From: Chloroflexota bacterium
Lineage (GTDB): Bacteria; Chloroflexota; Dehalococcoidia; E44-bin15
DNA: 12,751 bases
Direction: 5' to 3'
NCBI GenBank assembly: GCA_015222405.1
Contig: JADFVG010000035.1
Coordinates: 1-12,751, forward strand
Made by a program: the position numbers and the translations under genes. Positions 1-7,688 of this stretch are shown piece by piece; the first letter of the stretch is position 1, and each line of letters opens with the position of its first letter. Under the pieces are notes generated by a model. It saw only the letters and a program-made list of their open reading frames with translations, ran no database searches and was not told the origin of the DNA.

Positions 1-3000
1 AGTTCCCCTGTGTTATCTATCCAAAATCCATTTATCACCGAGTAAAGAGGCATGCTCTTGTATTCCACCCCATTTACCTTGGCCACCCACAGAGAGTCAT
101 AGGCTTCGGCAAAGGCAAGCATGAAGGGAGCTTGGGCCTCGACATGAGCAACATATTTTGTGGAATCCACCTCTTCCCAAGAGATGTTCGCCGAGGCCTG
201 TTCCGAGCTGAAGACGTCCTCCAATGTCTCATCGCCGCTTGTGGAGTAAACTATGATGCTATCGATCTCGGCCTCCCCTTCAGGCAATATGCGCAAGGTA
301 TGAGTCCCCTCAGCTAAAAACATCGACTCTGAGTAGACCCATTTGAGATTTCCCTCCCCATCCATCAAACTTATCTCATTACTGTTGCCGCCTATATCTA
401 ATACTAGCGGCTTGCATCCCGGGCCGGCGACGGCTCGTATCGCAATCTTATAGAGGGAATCCCTTGCCACATCAATGCTGGCGGTCGCCTGTGAAGTGTG
501 TTCAAGGGAAAGTCTGATATCCTTGGCCTCGATACTATGCCAGCCTAAGCCCTGCTGCGACTTATTCAAGTCCCAATTCACGATTATTAGGAAGCGATGC
601 ACATTGTCCCTCGGCTCCTCGGGAAGGGTGAAGGAGAGCTCCTTCCATCCCGTCCAATCCAGGGTGCAGTGTCCGATGTCCCATCCTCCGGACTCGTCGT
701 AGTTACTTTTGTACCAGAACTGGAGGTCATTTCCAGTGCCATCGCCGTAGACCCAAAGCGAGAGGGTGTCATAGTTCCCCCAGCTCTCCAACTCAAGCCC
801 CGTATGGGCTACAACCTGTTCCGACCTTTCATCATAGAAGGTGTAGTCCATGACCAGGCTATCCCCATCAGAGCTGATCCAAATATAGTCATGCCTTGTC
901 TGGGGCACCCTTTCCCACGCTTCAATATTGCTGGTATCTATTGCGCTGGGGTGGATACCAAGGCCTGAGGGGTAGGGCAGCACCAGTACCCCACCCCCGC
1001 TTGCCTCTCCACCAAAGGCGTTCGAGATCACCCCATTACGGCAATCTAGATCGCTTTCCGCTTCCATGATATAAGCGATCCTCCGATCTTCCAGGAATTG
1101 GCGGGCGCTGTCAAAATATCCCTCCGCCACCTCTTGAGGCATCAATGCCAAAACATTCACCGCATTGAAACCAGAGTGATTCTCCAAGGTTAAGCTATGT
1201 TTTCCCTTGGGAAAAGGGACTTTACCGAGATCCTTCCAAACAAAATTGCTTGCCTGCGCCCCGGTGTCTATGCTGCCAATCGCTTGCCCGTCCATGAGTA
1301 TCGAAATCGCCCCACCGCGGGGGCTTTCCAGCACCCGAGCGTATAACCTATATACACCTTCATGTTTAACCTCCACGGGAAGAGCAAGCCTGTGGCCGGA
1401 AGAGCAACTCGCCACCATCCCCCTGTCATAATCGAAATCCCAGGGGTTGGGAGCGCCCATTTCATCCAAAAGAAAATACCAGGCAAATACATCGCAGGGG
1501 ATTGTTCTGGACCATGCCTCGTGGGGGTACCCCCGAACCGTGTAGTCAAAAGGCGCTATCAGGTACTTGTCATCCAATTGGGCGAGGGCGATGTCATTTA
1601 TATTGGCCTTCGAGCCGAGGACTATCATATTGGAGTTGGAATAGTCGCTTTGCATGCCCTGGTCTAGATAAAGCAGGCCACAGCGAGTGGGATCAAATGA
1701 CTCTATAGCGTTCAAAGAAGTCAGCATATTTAACCCACCCCAGACAGCAATGTTTTGTGGAACCACGAAGATGTGCGGCGCATAATCCTCGTTCTCGAAG
1801 ATGTGATAGAAGCCCTCCTTCTTCACGAACTCTAGATCCATTTGGCTTTCCAGGCTGGCGATAGTGCTCTCCGCCTCGTGCCCAACTATATCCTCATGAT
1901 ACAGCACATAGCGCGTGTTTACCGGGTCGAGGCACTTGCCGAAATAGGCTGTCTTATTTTCCGACAAAGCATGGTAAAAAGTATAGTCCCAATAATAGCG
2001 CGTCGAAGGGTTACGCCAGACAGTATCTACCAAGCTTGGTTTGCTGGATGACCAGACATCAAAGGGGCCTATGTTGCCTATCCTGCGGGCGCCCCAAGTG
2101 GTGAATCCACCCCAGTAGTCTGGCAGCCATGTAACCTTAAAATCTTCGCTTTCGCTTGCCAGCCAGTTGTTCACCGCATGGTACTCCTGGGGCACTTCAA
2201 CTGGAACATACATATCAGCAAACAAATGCCTTACCGGATTCTCAACAAACAGGGCGAAGCAAGAAAGAAAGAGGATAAATACCACCATTAGCGCTGATTT
2301 TCCCACCCTGGAAGCCCTTTTCTTCCATCCAGTTTGCAGCAGGGCAGCAATGGCAAACGCTATCAGGAAGCAGAAGGTAAGAGCTACCAACCCCTCCCAC
2401 TTGTTGGAGTCGCGAAAGGCTAAGCCGAAGGTGTCGGAGAAGAAGGGTATGTCAAAAACAAGCCACCTATAGGTTGAGGGGAAGGGACCTTGCGTTCCTC
2501 TAGCCAGAAGCATGAAAAACACGCTCAACAGCAGGAAATATATACAGTGCTTGTTGTTGCGATTTAGCAGGACTGAGGCGAAAGCGAAAAATGGTAGTAA
2601 AAAGCTTGCGATTAACCAGGGGTGATGCAGGAATCCCAAGGGGGGTTGATTTGGTACATCTAATGTAAACCAGCATCCCATAAGTCGGAATACATTCAAC
2701 AAGCTGCTATTTATACTGAGTGAATCAAGGAGGCCATCAGTCAAGAGAAAACCACCGGGTGCTATTTGTCCAGTTTGCAATCCTGACATTATGTTTGGAA
2801 GGACCCAGAAAGCGCTAAACAAAAGGTAAAAAACAACCACCAGCGATATGATTCGGACATGGTTTAATATCTCCGACCTGGTTATGCTTCTGACTCGGCA
2901 AAGAATTGAGAAGATAACCCAACTTGCTAATAACACCGGCATGAGAATAGCAAAGTGTGGGCTAGCTGAAGCAAAGCACCATAATAGTGCTGTGAGGACA

Positions 3001-3554
3001 ATATACCTTATCTTGCGCGTCTGTAGCGACCTCATGAAGAATACGAGCACCAGAGGGGCGAGGCCGTAGGCTATCCATATCGAAAAATGACCCACTCGAT
3101 TCAGTACCCAGGGGTTAAACATATAGACCAGAGCAGCGATCAGGGAGGCAATAAAAGCGACCCTCTCCCCTTTGCCGTATTCCTTCAGCAGGATGTTGCT
3201 GGCGTAGTACATTGATGAGCCAATCAATATCAGACCCCCAAGCAGGAATAGTTTGGCAACGGTTTCCATAGAGATATTCAGGACTGAGGCGATGCCAAGA
3301 ATGGGACCTAGATATGGAACTTGGCCCGAGTGGAGCAGTGTCGAGTAGCTGCCATAGGGGCTCCAAAGAGGATACATAGCGGAGAGGTGTCTTTCCGCAG
3401 GAAAGGCAAAGGCCAGATCGCCATACATTACCAGGCCCTGTGTGAACAGGACCTGATGCAGCACCGCTACGGAGATCGCTGAGATCAGCAAATATGGGGA
3501 TGCTCTGATAAGATACTTAGCGGCATTACCCCGATAACGGCTCCAAACTCGCAA
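1..3554 (-). CDS. Very large GT-C-like membrane glycosyltransferase with exterior carbohydrate-binding-like domains (partial, C-terminus outside window)
   Basis: The minus-strand frame from 3554 is open to the left edge: 1184 codons and no stop (codon-by-codon check). It starts at TTG 3554, directly after a stop and a GAGGAG Shine-Dalgarno. By eye the first ~437 residues hold about ten hydrophobic helices (about 20-38, 107-127, 136-150, 158-174, 184-218 as two, 235-253, 313-330, 338-355, 389-408, 419-437). An acidic residue (D46, in YGDLAF) follows helix 1, and PLWSPYGSY (62-70) and FNPWVLNRVGH (146-156) follow later. This layout resembles YfhO/arabinofuranosyltransferase-type GT-C enzymes, which use polyprenyl-phosphate sugars on the outer face. 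The rest is soluble: a CBM6/35-like segment (722-805), a CBM11/CIA30-like segment (about 868-985, with SLWVYGDGTGNDLQFW), another sandwich-like segment (1019-1105), and a YfhO-like tail (LAFAEAYDSLWVAKVNG). A last membrane helix is expected beyond the edge. Family is fairly secure; substrate is unknown. Confidence 0.85.
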   Translation of the reverse strand, partial: MRVWSRYRGNAAKYLIRASPYLLISAISVAVLHQVLFTQGLVMYGDLAFAFPAERHLSAMYPLWSPYGSYSTLLHSGQVPYLGPILGIASVLNISMETVAKLFLLGGLILIGSSMYYASNILLKEYGKGERVAFIASLIAALVYMFNPWVLNRVGHFSIWIAYGLAPLVLVFFMRSLQTRKIRYIVLTALLWCFASASPHFAILMPVLLASWVIFSILCRVRSITRSEILNHVRIISLVVVFYLLFSAFWVLPNIMSGLQTGQIAPGGFLLTDGLLDSLSINSSLLNVFRLMGCWFTLDVPNQPPLGFLHHPWLIASFLLPFFAFASVLLNRNNKHCIYFLLLSVFFMLLARGTQGPFPSTYRWLVFDIPFFSDTFGLAFRDSNKWEGLVALTFCFLIAFAIAALLQTGWKKRASRVGKSALMVVFILFLSCFALFVENPVRHLFADMYVPVEVPQEYHAVNNWLASESEDFKVTWLPDYWGGFTTWGARRIGNIGPFDVWSSSKPSLVDTVWRNPSTRYYWDYTFYHALSENKTAYFGKCLDPVNTRYVLYHEDIVGHEAESTIASLESQMDLEFVKKEGFYHIFENEDYAPHIFVVPQNIAVWGGLNMLTSLNAIESFDPTRCGLLYLDQGMQSDYSNSNMIVLGSKANINDIALAQLDDKYLIAPFDYTVRGYPHEAWSRTIPCDVFAWYFLLDEMGAPNPWDFDYDRGMVASCSSGHRLALPVEVKHEGVYRLYARVLESPRGGAISILMDGQAIGSIDTGAQASNFVWKDLGKVPFPKGKHSLTLENHSGFNAVNVLALMPQEVAEGYFDSARQFLEDRRIAYIMEAESDLDCRNGVISNAFGGEASGGGVLVLPYPSGLGIHPSAIDTSNIEAWERVPQTRHDYIWISSDGDSLVMDYTFYDERSEQVVAHTGLELESWGNYDTLSLWVYGDGTGNDLQFWYKSNYDESGGWDIGHCTLDWTGWKELSFTLPEEPRDNVHRFLIIVNWDLNKSQQGLGWHSIEAKDIRLSLEHTSQATASIDVARDSLYKIAIRAVAGPGCKPLVLDIGGNSNEISLMDGEGNLKWVYSESMFLAEGTHTLRILPEGEAEIDSIIVYSTSGDETLEDVFSSEQASANISWEEVDSTKYVAHVEAQAPFMLAFAEAYDSLWVAKVNGVEYKSMPLYSVINGFWIDNTGE

Positions 3555-3629
3555 CTCTCTCCTCTAATTTTTCATAACGGCGCAAGCAAAATCAGTAGAA
3601 AAGGCCGGGGATGGATCCAGGGCTATCGG

Positions 3630-4277
3630 CTACTTCCTCGCCGCTAGCCATATTTGACCCCCCAAACCTGTTTTGCCAACGAACCTTTGCAGGCTTCTGT
3701 GTAAAGGGTTAAAAGGCGTTTCCAGCCTTGTAACCTCAAATCCGCTTCTTTCCAATAAGAATTTCAAAGATGAAGGAGTGAACAAATACAGATGGGTCTC
3801 CTCTCTAAATCCCTGCCATTTTCCCCTCTTCCAGATTCTTGCTATCGCGTGTAGATTATCTACGGTTATAATCACCTTTCCTTCCGGTCTTAAAACCCGA
3901 TGAACCCCTTTTAGAAGGTTATATGGACTGGCTAAATGTTCTATGGTGTCGAAAATTGTTATGAGATCGAAGAAATTGTCGACAAACATCGCCAACCCTC
4001 CGTTGATGTCGTGAGTGAGTAACTTTGCTTTTGTAATCTCCCTTGCCTGTTGAATAGCGTAATCGGAAATATCCACACCGTAGGTTTCTAACCTGTAATC
4101 ATCGCAGCATTTCAGGAAATATCCGAAAGCGCATCCGATATCCAGAACCTTGGCTCCTTCAGCGATCCGTTCTCTGATGACGGCCCGAGGGAAATAGATA
4201 TCCGTCATTACTTTTCCCAGTTCTTTATAATCTCTAACATGACCGTATTCTTCAAACCATTTCCTATCATATGCCAT
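3630..4277 (-). CDS. Class I SAM-dependent methyltransferase
   Basis: A 215-residue protein, normal for a Methyltransf_11/23-type enzyme. Motif I, VLDIGCAFGYFL (44-55), is the glycine-rich SAM loop. D69 in GVDIS is the acidic residue expected to bind the ribose hydroxyls, FDTIEHLASP (109-118) matches motif IV, and HLYLFTPSSLKFLLERSGF near the C-terminus is typical of glycan-cluster and O-antigen methyltransferases. It begins at ATG 4277, inside the 3' end of the upstream glycosyltransferase (11-nt overlap), with GAGGTGG six bases before the ATG, so the two are likely translationally coupled. The next gene, the giant membrane protein, begins 75 bases downstream. By context it probably methylates a sugar or lipid-linked glycan in the cytoplasm; the acceptor cannot be read from sequence. 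Base composition is AT-rich compared with the flanks, as in its partner. Confidence 0.9.
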   Translation of the reverse strand: MAYDRKWFEEYGHVRDYKELGKVMTDIYFPRAVIRERIAEGAKVLDIGCAFGYFLKCCDDYRLETYGVDISDYAIQQAREITKAKLLTHDINGGLAMFVDNFFDLITIFDTIEHLASPYNLLKGVHRVLRPEGKVIITVDNLHAIARIWKRGKWQGFREETHLYLFTPSSLKFLLERSGFEVTRLETPFNPLHRSLQRFVGKTGLGGQIWLAARK

Positions 4278-5355
4278 GTCCTACCACCTCGATAAACCCA
4301 TCCAAGCTTTTTTCTATCGAAAATCTTTCAACGATGCTGTTCCTGCAATGCACAGCAGATAGTTCGTTATTTTGACGGTCCCTGGAAATTATGCCTAATT
4401 TGTCAATGAAAATTTCATCATCATTAGCCAACCATCCGGTCTTTCCCTCTATTACAGTTTCTTGCGGCCCCATAGTGTTGAATACCAAAACAGGAGTGCC
4501 ACAAGCCATAGATTCTACTTGAACATAGCCAAACTGTTCCCATTTTTGAGGACAAACCGTGAATTTGCATTGCGAATAAATTTTCGCCAGTTCTTCGTCA
4601 CTTACACCGTGAACATGCTCAGCATTTCTTTGAAAAATACCAACCAATTTCTCATTCCCAAAAAGAACAGCTTCTTGACCGTTATCGAGCACTGTCTTAC
4701 AGATTTCGGTTAACAGTTTCCCGTCGGTATCTCCGCCATGAGAGCCTAAATAGATCAAAACCTTGTCTTCTTTCTTTTGGGTTTTTGGTTTGAATATCTC
4801 GGTATCCACCGGTGGATAAACCACGCTCGATCCTATTCCATAGAGAATTTGAAGCAAATTTGCTGTTATCCTACTGGCGGAAATTATGACATCATGGGCT
4901 TTTAGCATTTTGATATAGTCTCTTTTCAACAAGGTAAAGGGTATGTATCTAGTAACCGAAAACAAAAGTCTTTCTTTAAGGGGGAGATAATTTAGATCAA
5001 AGGCTTCAGTAATAGAATGCACCCCAAATAGAACTAGCGCGTAAACCCCCGTCCTAAAGTTTGTTTTTTGCTTTATCTCGGTGAGCAATTTCAACCTGTG
5101 GAAATCGTCATCAGCGAAAATAAAGTCGGGGTTTATCGTTTCTAATTTTGTCAGAATCTCCCTAAAATTATTTGCTTGGTGAACTTCAACGTTTCCGATA
5201 TTTTGCAAAAATTTTGGCAATCTTTCTCCACATTTGGTTAAAATAAATGCTAGCTCGTAACCCCTTTTGCTCAGGCCCTCAGCTAGATTGATGAAGGGTC
5301 TAAAAAGTCCCTCGTAAGGATTATCTTCGTATGCAAGAAGGAAGCATATCCTCAT
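4267..5355 (-). CDS. GT4-type glycosyltransferase (GT-B fold)
   Basis: A 362-residue protein of normal length for a retaining GT4 enzyme. The N-terminal Rossmann half begins MRICFLLAYEDNPYEGLFRP, with the usual acceptor-side Gly-rich start partly replaced by NPYEG. VVYPPVDTEIF (178-188) is the standard hinge before the donor domain. CPQKWEQFGYVQVE (268-281) holds the E-x7-E pair, E273 and E281, which in this family contacts the nucleotide-sugar. SMACGTPVLVFNTMGPQE and GKTGWLA follow as usual. It lies 36 bases after the other GT4 gene and overlaps the methyltransferase by 11 nt. The gene is clearly AT-rich (many AAA, ATT and TTT codons) compared with the genes at 8466-12645, suggesting a different origin. 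It acts in the cytoplasm on a lipid-linked or nucleotide sugar acceptor; donor and acceptor are unknown. Confidence 0.93.
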   Translation of the reverse strand: MRICFLLAYEDNPYEGLFRPFINLAEGLSKRGYELAFILTKCGERLPKFLQNIGNVEVHQANNFREILTKLETINPDFIFADDDFHRLKLLTEIKQKTNFRTGVYALVLFGVHSITEAFDLNYLPLKERLLFSVTRYIPFTLLKRDYIKMLKAHDVIISASRITANLLQILYGIGSSVVYPPVDTEIFKPKTQKKEDKVLIYLGSHGGDTDGKLLTEICKTVLDNGQEAVLFGNEKLVGIFQRNAEHVHGVSDEELAKIYSQCKFTVCPQKWEQFGYVQVESMACGTPVLVFNTMGPQETVIEGKTGWLANDDEIFIDKLGIISRDRQNNELSAVHCRNSIVERFSIEKSLDGFIEVVGHGI

Positions 5356-5391
5356 TTCTTTTTAACCTGGCGCAATTTTGATGATGGCGGC

Positions 5392-6492
5392 TTATTCTCC
5401 ATTAATCACACCTGTTATCACCGTCATATACTCCTCAGCGCTTCTATCCCACCCAAAGCTGGAGGCCCAATCTAGGGCGTTCCTACCCAGCCTCTCCCTT
5501 AGTTCTGCATCGGTAAGCAATTTGATAATCGCTTCCGCCAGTCCCTCTATGTCGCTGGAGGGAACAAGCAAGCCGGTTTCACCATCCCTTATCGAATCCC
5601 TGAGACCAGGGACATCATAAGCAATAGCCGGAGTCCCACAGCCATTGGCTTCCAGGACGGTAATCCCCCATCCCTCCTTCATCGATGTGGTCACAAAAAC
5701 CCACGCCTGTTGCAAAAGTTTTACCTTTTCCTCCTCTGATACCTCCCCCACCAATTCAACAGATGATTCGAGATGCCAATCCTTTACCAGGCGCTCCAGC
5801 GTGACATAATCATCTCCCTTACCTGCTATTACCAATCCAGCCTGCGGTATATTCTCTCTCACAATCTTAAATGCCGCTATCAGGTGGTCCAACTGCTTAT
5901 ACCGCTTAACCCTGCCAAAGTATGTAACTCGAGGGTTGGCAGATTTGGATCCCGACGCAATTCCGTCATGGTTTGCAGCGTAACGGATATTTGCAATATT
6001 GGATCCAGGTATCCCCATGCCGATCAATTCTTCCTCCGTACTTTTGGACCCAGCCACGAAGGGAGTCTTTTTGTAGAATATGGGCATCAACCTCTCTGAA
6101 TAATACACATAGAGAGCCATAGGGAAAGGCAATTCTTTGAACAATGTCTTTCCATGTATATGGTGGATTATGGCCAGCAATGGGTTTTTGACATAGAGCG
6201 GAGTGAAAAGGGGCACCTTGCTGACATCGTCTACGATGATATCGAAGCCGTCATCTTTCAGCCTGGTTACAAAGTGCCAGAAGGCAGCAAAGTTAAACAG
6301 GAATCTATTCCCGACTCGGATTACTTTTATGCCATCTATAGTCTCAGATTTCTGACATCCCTTAAACCTGCACGATACTAGAGTAACTTCGGCCCTGGGG
6401 GCAATCCTCCTGAAAACCTCATGCAGGTGGACTTCAGCACCTCCGGCCTCGGGGTTCTTTATATCCCTCCAATTAAAAATCAAGATTCTCAT
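5392..6492 (-). CDS. GT4-type glycosyltransferase
   Basis: The conserved N-terminus MRILIFNWRDIKNPEAGGAE starts at ATG 6492 and gives 366 residues; NPEAGGAE is the typical acceptor-side loop. RVTYFGRVKRYKQLDHLI (188-205) opens the donor half, and MKEGWGITVLEANGCGTPAI carries E273 and E281 of the E-x7-E motif. AYDVPGLRDSIRDGETGLLV completes the nucleotide-sugar pocket. The frame is open further upstream to a TTG at 6558 and beyond, but there is no good ribosome binding site there and family proteins begin at MRIL, so I use 6492. Even the ATG has only a weak upstream signal. The stop is 36 bases before the next GT4 gene. The role is transfer of a sugar from a nucleotide donor during assembly of a surface glycan; specificity is not readable. 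Confidence 0.92.
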   Translation of the reverse strand: MRILIFNWRDIKNPEAGGAEVHLHEVFRRIAPRAEVTLVSCRFKGCQKSETIDGIKVIRVGNRFLFNFAAFWHFVTRLKDDGFDIIVDDVSKVPLFTPLYVKNPLLAIIHHIHGKTLFKELPFPMALYVYYSERLMPIFYKKTPFVAGSKSTEEELIGMGIPGSNIANIRYAANHDGIASGSKSANPRVTYFGRVKRYKQLDHLIAAFKIVRENIPQAGLVIAGKGDDYVTLERLVKDWHLESSVELVGEVSEEEKVKLLQQAWVFVTTSMKEGWGITVLEANGCGTPAIAYDVPGLRDSIRDGETGLLVPSSDIEGLAEAIIKLLTDAELRERLGRNALDWASSFGWDRSAEEYMTVITGVINGE

Positions 6493-6598
6493 AGCCGTTG
6501 CCCATTTTGCAGACTTGAAGTGCTCCTTTGCTTTGTACAAATACAAATGGTAAAGCAACTTTAGGTATTTTACATATTCAGCTACCCCTAATTGACTC
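6493..6598 (-). other. Junction between flippase stub and GT4 gene
   Basis: A short spacer that is open in the frame of the downstream GT4 gene. It reads as an amphipathic, tyrosine- and lysine-rich stretch (for example KLLYHLYLYKAKEHFKSAK) with no ATG before 6492. It could be non-coding, an N-terminal extension from a TTG start at 6558, or a deletion scar holding the C-terminal end of the lost flippase fused in frame to the glycosyltransferase. No terminator or clear promoter is seen. Confidence 0.3.
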
Positions 6599-6871
6599 TT
6601 AATTCTCCGGGCTTAGGTAATGCTTGGCTAAAACGGTGAACTTGGCTAGAGTGGTTTGAATGGCCTGGGAGGCAATCATAATTATGGCAAATAGGGAGGT
6701 GAGGCTAAAGAGCATTCCATATTGCACAGGGGTTAGCATTATTCCCATGGAGAGCTGGTATAAATAAGCGAAAAAACCTCCCAGCAGACCAAAGATAGCC
6801 ATCATCGAGCCGTGCCCGGCCATTCCGTCTGCCTTCAGCCCGTCTCCGATCGAGGTCAGCTTACCTAGCAT
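6599..6871 (-). pseudogene. 5' remnant of a Wzx/MATE-like polysaccharide flippase
   Basis: Only 90 residues remain from ATG 6871 (the frame is open to 6955). Residues 20-80 contain two hydrophobic helices. The segment FFAYLYQLSMGIMLTPVQYG, followed by FSLTSLFAIIMIASQAIQTTLAKF, resembles the first two helices of oligosaccharide flippases, where a loop such as MGRxLGPxxYG is followed by xIQTxxxKF. Complete family members have about 430-500 residues and 12-14 helices, so about four fifths is missing; it ends at SPEN-stop just before the GT4 gene. Its place at the head of the glycan cassette is where a flippase is commonly found, supporting the assignment. The 28 codons upstream of 6871 lie in an inverted-repeat region and do not look like protein. 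It is almost certainly not a working transporter. Confidence 0.6.
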
Positions 6872-6898
6872 CCTTGCCCCGCTCACCGTCTTTAGGCA

Positions 6899-6939
6899 GC
6901 ATAGAGCCGAGTTGCCGGTAGCATTCCCCAGCTCTATGC
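6899..6939. repeat. Inverted repeat, 9-bp arms
   Basis: GCATAGAGC at 6899-6907 pairs perfectly with GCTCTATGC at 6931-6939 around a 23-base loop. It lies just upstream (minus-strand sense) of the flippase stub's likely ATG at 6871. Together with the adjacent palindrome at 6946-6965 it could form a structured leader RNA or mark a recombination or insertion scar. There is no T-run, so it is not an intrinsic terminator. Confidence 0.55.
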
Positions 6940-6945
6940 CCGCTG

Positions 6946-6965
6946 GGTTCAGCAATTGCTGAACC
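6946..6965. repeat. Perfect 20-bp palindrome
   Basis: GGTTCAGCAATTGCTGAACC is its own reverse complement across all 20 bases with no spacer; the next outer pair does not match. It lies about 75 bases upstream of the flippase stub's ATG, at the head of the minus-strand glycan cassette. A perfect even dyad of this size is typical of operators for dimeric regulators, though a cruciform or element-end role is equally possible. Confidence 0.6.
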
Positions 6966-7269
6966 TACAAAACCATGAAAATAATGAGACAGAATAAAAA
7001 CCTCAGCAAAACCGAGCTTGAGAAAGTCACGTAACATGGCTAGAATAAACTTCCAGGCTAGTGTTAGGCTTGCCGCTTTCCCCTCGATAAACCTGGCTCA
7101 CCGAGATGCCTACATAGGGTTAAATCGATACCCGGCATGCTTGCGAAGGTATTAGCATCATCGAGGGACTCAACGGAGATTCGACCAGGCTCAAGGATGC
7201 CATTTCCCTCTCTACCTGTATCTGCCCTATGATAAATTTGCCCCCCCTATTTAGGAAGCTCCAAAGGGT
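6966..7269. other. About 300 bases without a convincing gene
   Basis: No full-length gene is visible on either strand. Short open stretches of coding-like texture exist on the minus strand (about 7075-7260) and the plus strand (a frame near 7145 reading GISIIEGLNGDSTRLKDAIS), but none has a start with a ribosome binding site and none matches a family I recognise. It lies between the decayed mobile-element genes and the glycan cassette and is best read as remnant DNA. A weak promoter-like pair on the minus strand (TTGCTG, 17 bases, CATTAT, about 6980-7010) could serve the cassette, but the match is poor. Confidence 0.5.
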
Positions 7270-7677
7270 TCAAATTGGGGGAAACGGATTGGTCAAGTTT
7301 GGCGACCCAAAAGGGTCATTAGTCCTTTTTAGCTCCACGAGCAGGCCCCTCTGGTAGTCACTGAGGCTGTCCTTTCTAATATCGTCCGGCATCCTGTCCC
7401 CCATCACTTGGCTGCCCAGGTAGAGGTAGATTTCCGTCCAGTCTGAGTCCAAGGACGCCTCCACAGTGCGGGGATACATATAGGCCAGGGCCTCGGCACT
7501 GTTGGCCACCTCTTCCTCCCCCTTCACCAACTGGACTAGGCGCTGCATCTTTATCTCTCCCTTAATCCACTCAGGCAGCGTGTCCATCCAGGGCGAAGTG
7601 AAGACGATGATGGGATCCATCAGGGCGCCCACCAGGGCGTCAACCTGTTCACTTATTCGATTGTCCAGTTTTGTCAC
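7270..7677 (-). CDS. Hypothetical protein of the mobile-element remnant
   Basis: 135 residues from GTG 7677, with no family I recognise. It is soluble, has no signal peptide or membrane helix, is acidic overall, and ends in a proline-rich tail (SPNLTNPFPPI). A helical segment around residues 48-75 (LVKGEEEVANSAEALAYMYP) and the motif DWTEIYLYLGSQVM are its clearest features. The start is odd: a perfect AAGGAGGTGA Shine-Dalgarno lies at 7674-7683, so GTG 7677 is inside the ribosome binding site, while a CTG at 7668 sits at ideal spacing (5 nt) and would give 132 residues. It runs opposite to the recombinase remnant and follows a possible upstream coding tail by about 20 bases. Probably a cargo or maintenance gene of the element that used the tRNA; function unknown. 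Confidence 0.6.
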   Translation of the reverse strand: MTKLDNRISEQVDALVGALMDPIIVFTSPWMDTLPEWIKGEIKMQRLVQLVKGEEEVANSAEALAYMYPRTVEASLDSDWTEIYLYLGSQVMGDRMPDDIRKDSLSDYQRGLLVELKRTNDPFGSPNLTNPFPPI

Positions 7678-7683
7678 CTCCTT
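7674..7683 (-). promoter_or_regulatory. Perfect Shine-Dalgarno deciding the start of the 135-residue gene
   Basis: The minus strand reads AAGGAGGTGA, the full anti-16S consensus, followed by CAAAA and then CTG (7668-7666). The only standard start codon nearby, GTG at 7677-7675, is part of this motif and cannot be positioned correctly for initiation from it. The sequence therefore points to initiation at CTG, or to a mutated ATG/TTG/GTG at that codon. Confidence 0.6.
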
Positions 7684-7688
7684 CTTCT

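Noticed and set aside
3115..3366. 83-codon minus-strand frame
   Set aside because: It lies in a different frame inside the giant GT-C-like gene, which is continuously open; the short frame is a shadow.
6975..7015. Promoter-like TTGCTG / CATTAT pair upstream of the glycan cassette
   Set aside because: Both boxes match consensus poorly; mentioned only as a possibility, not listed as a feature.
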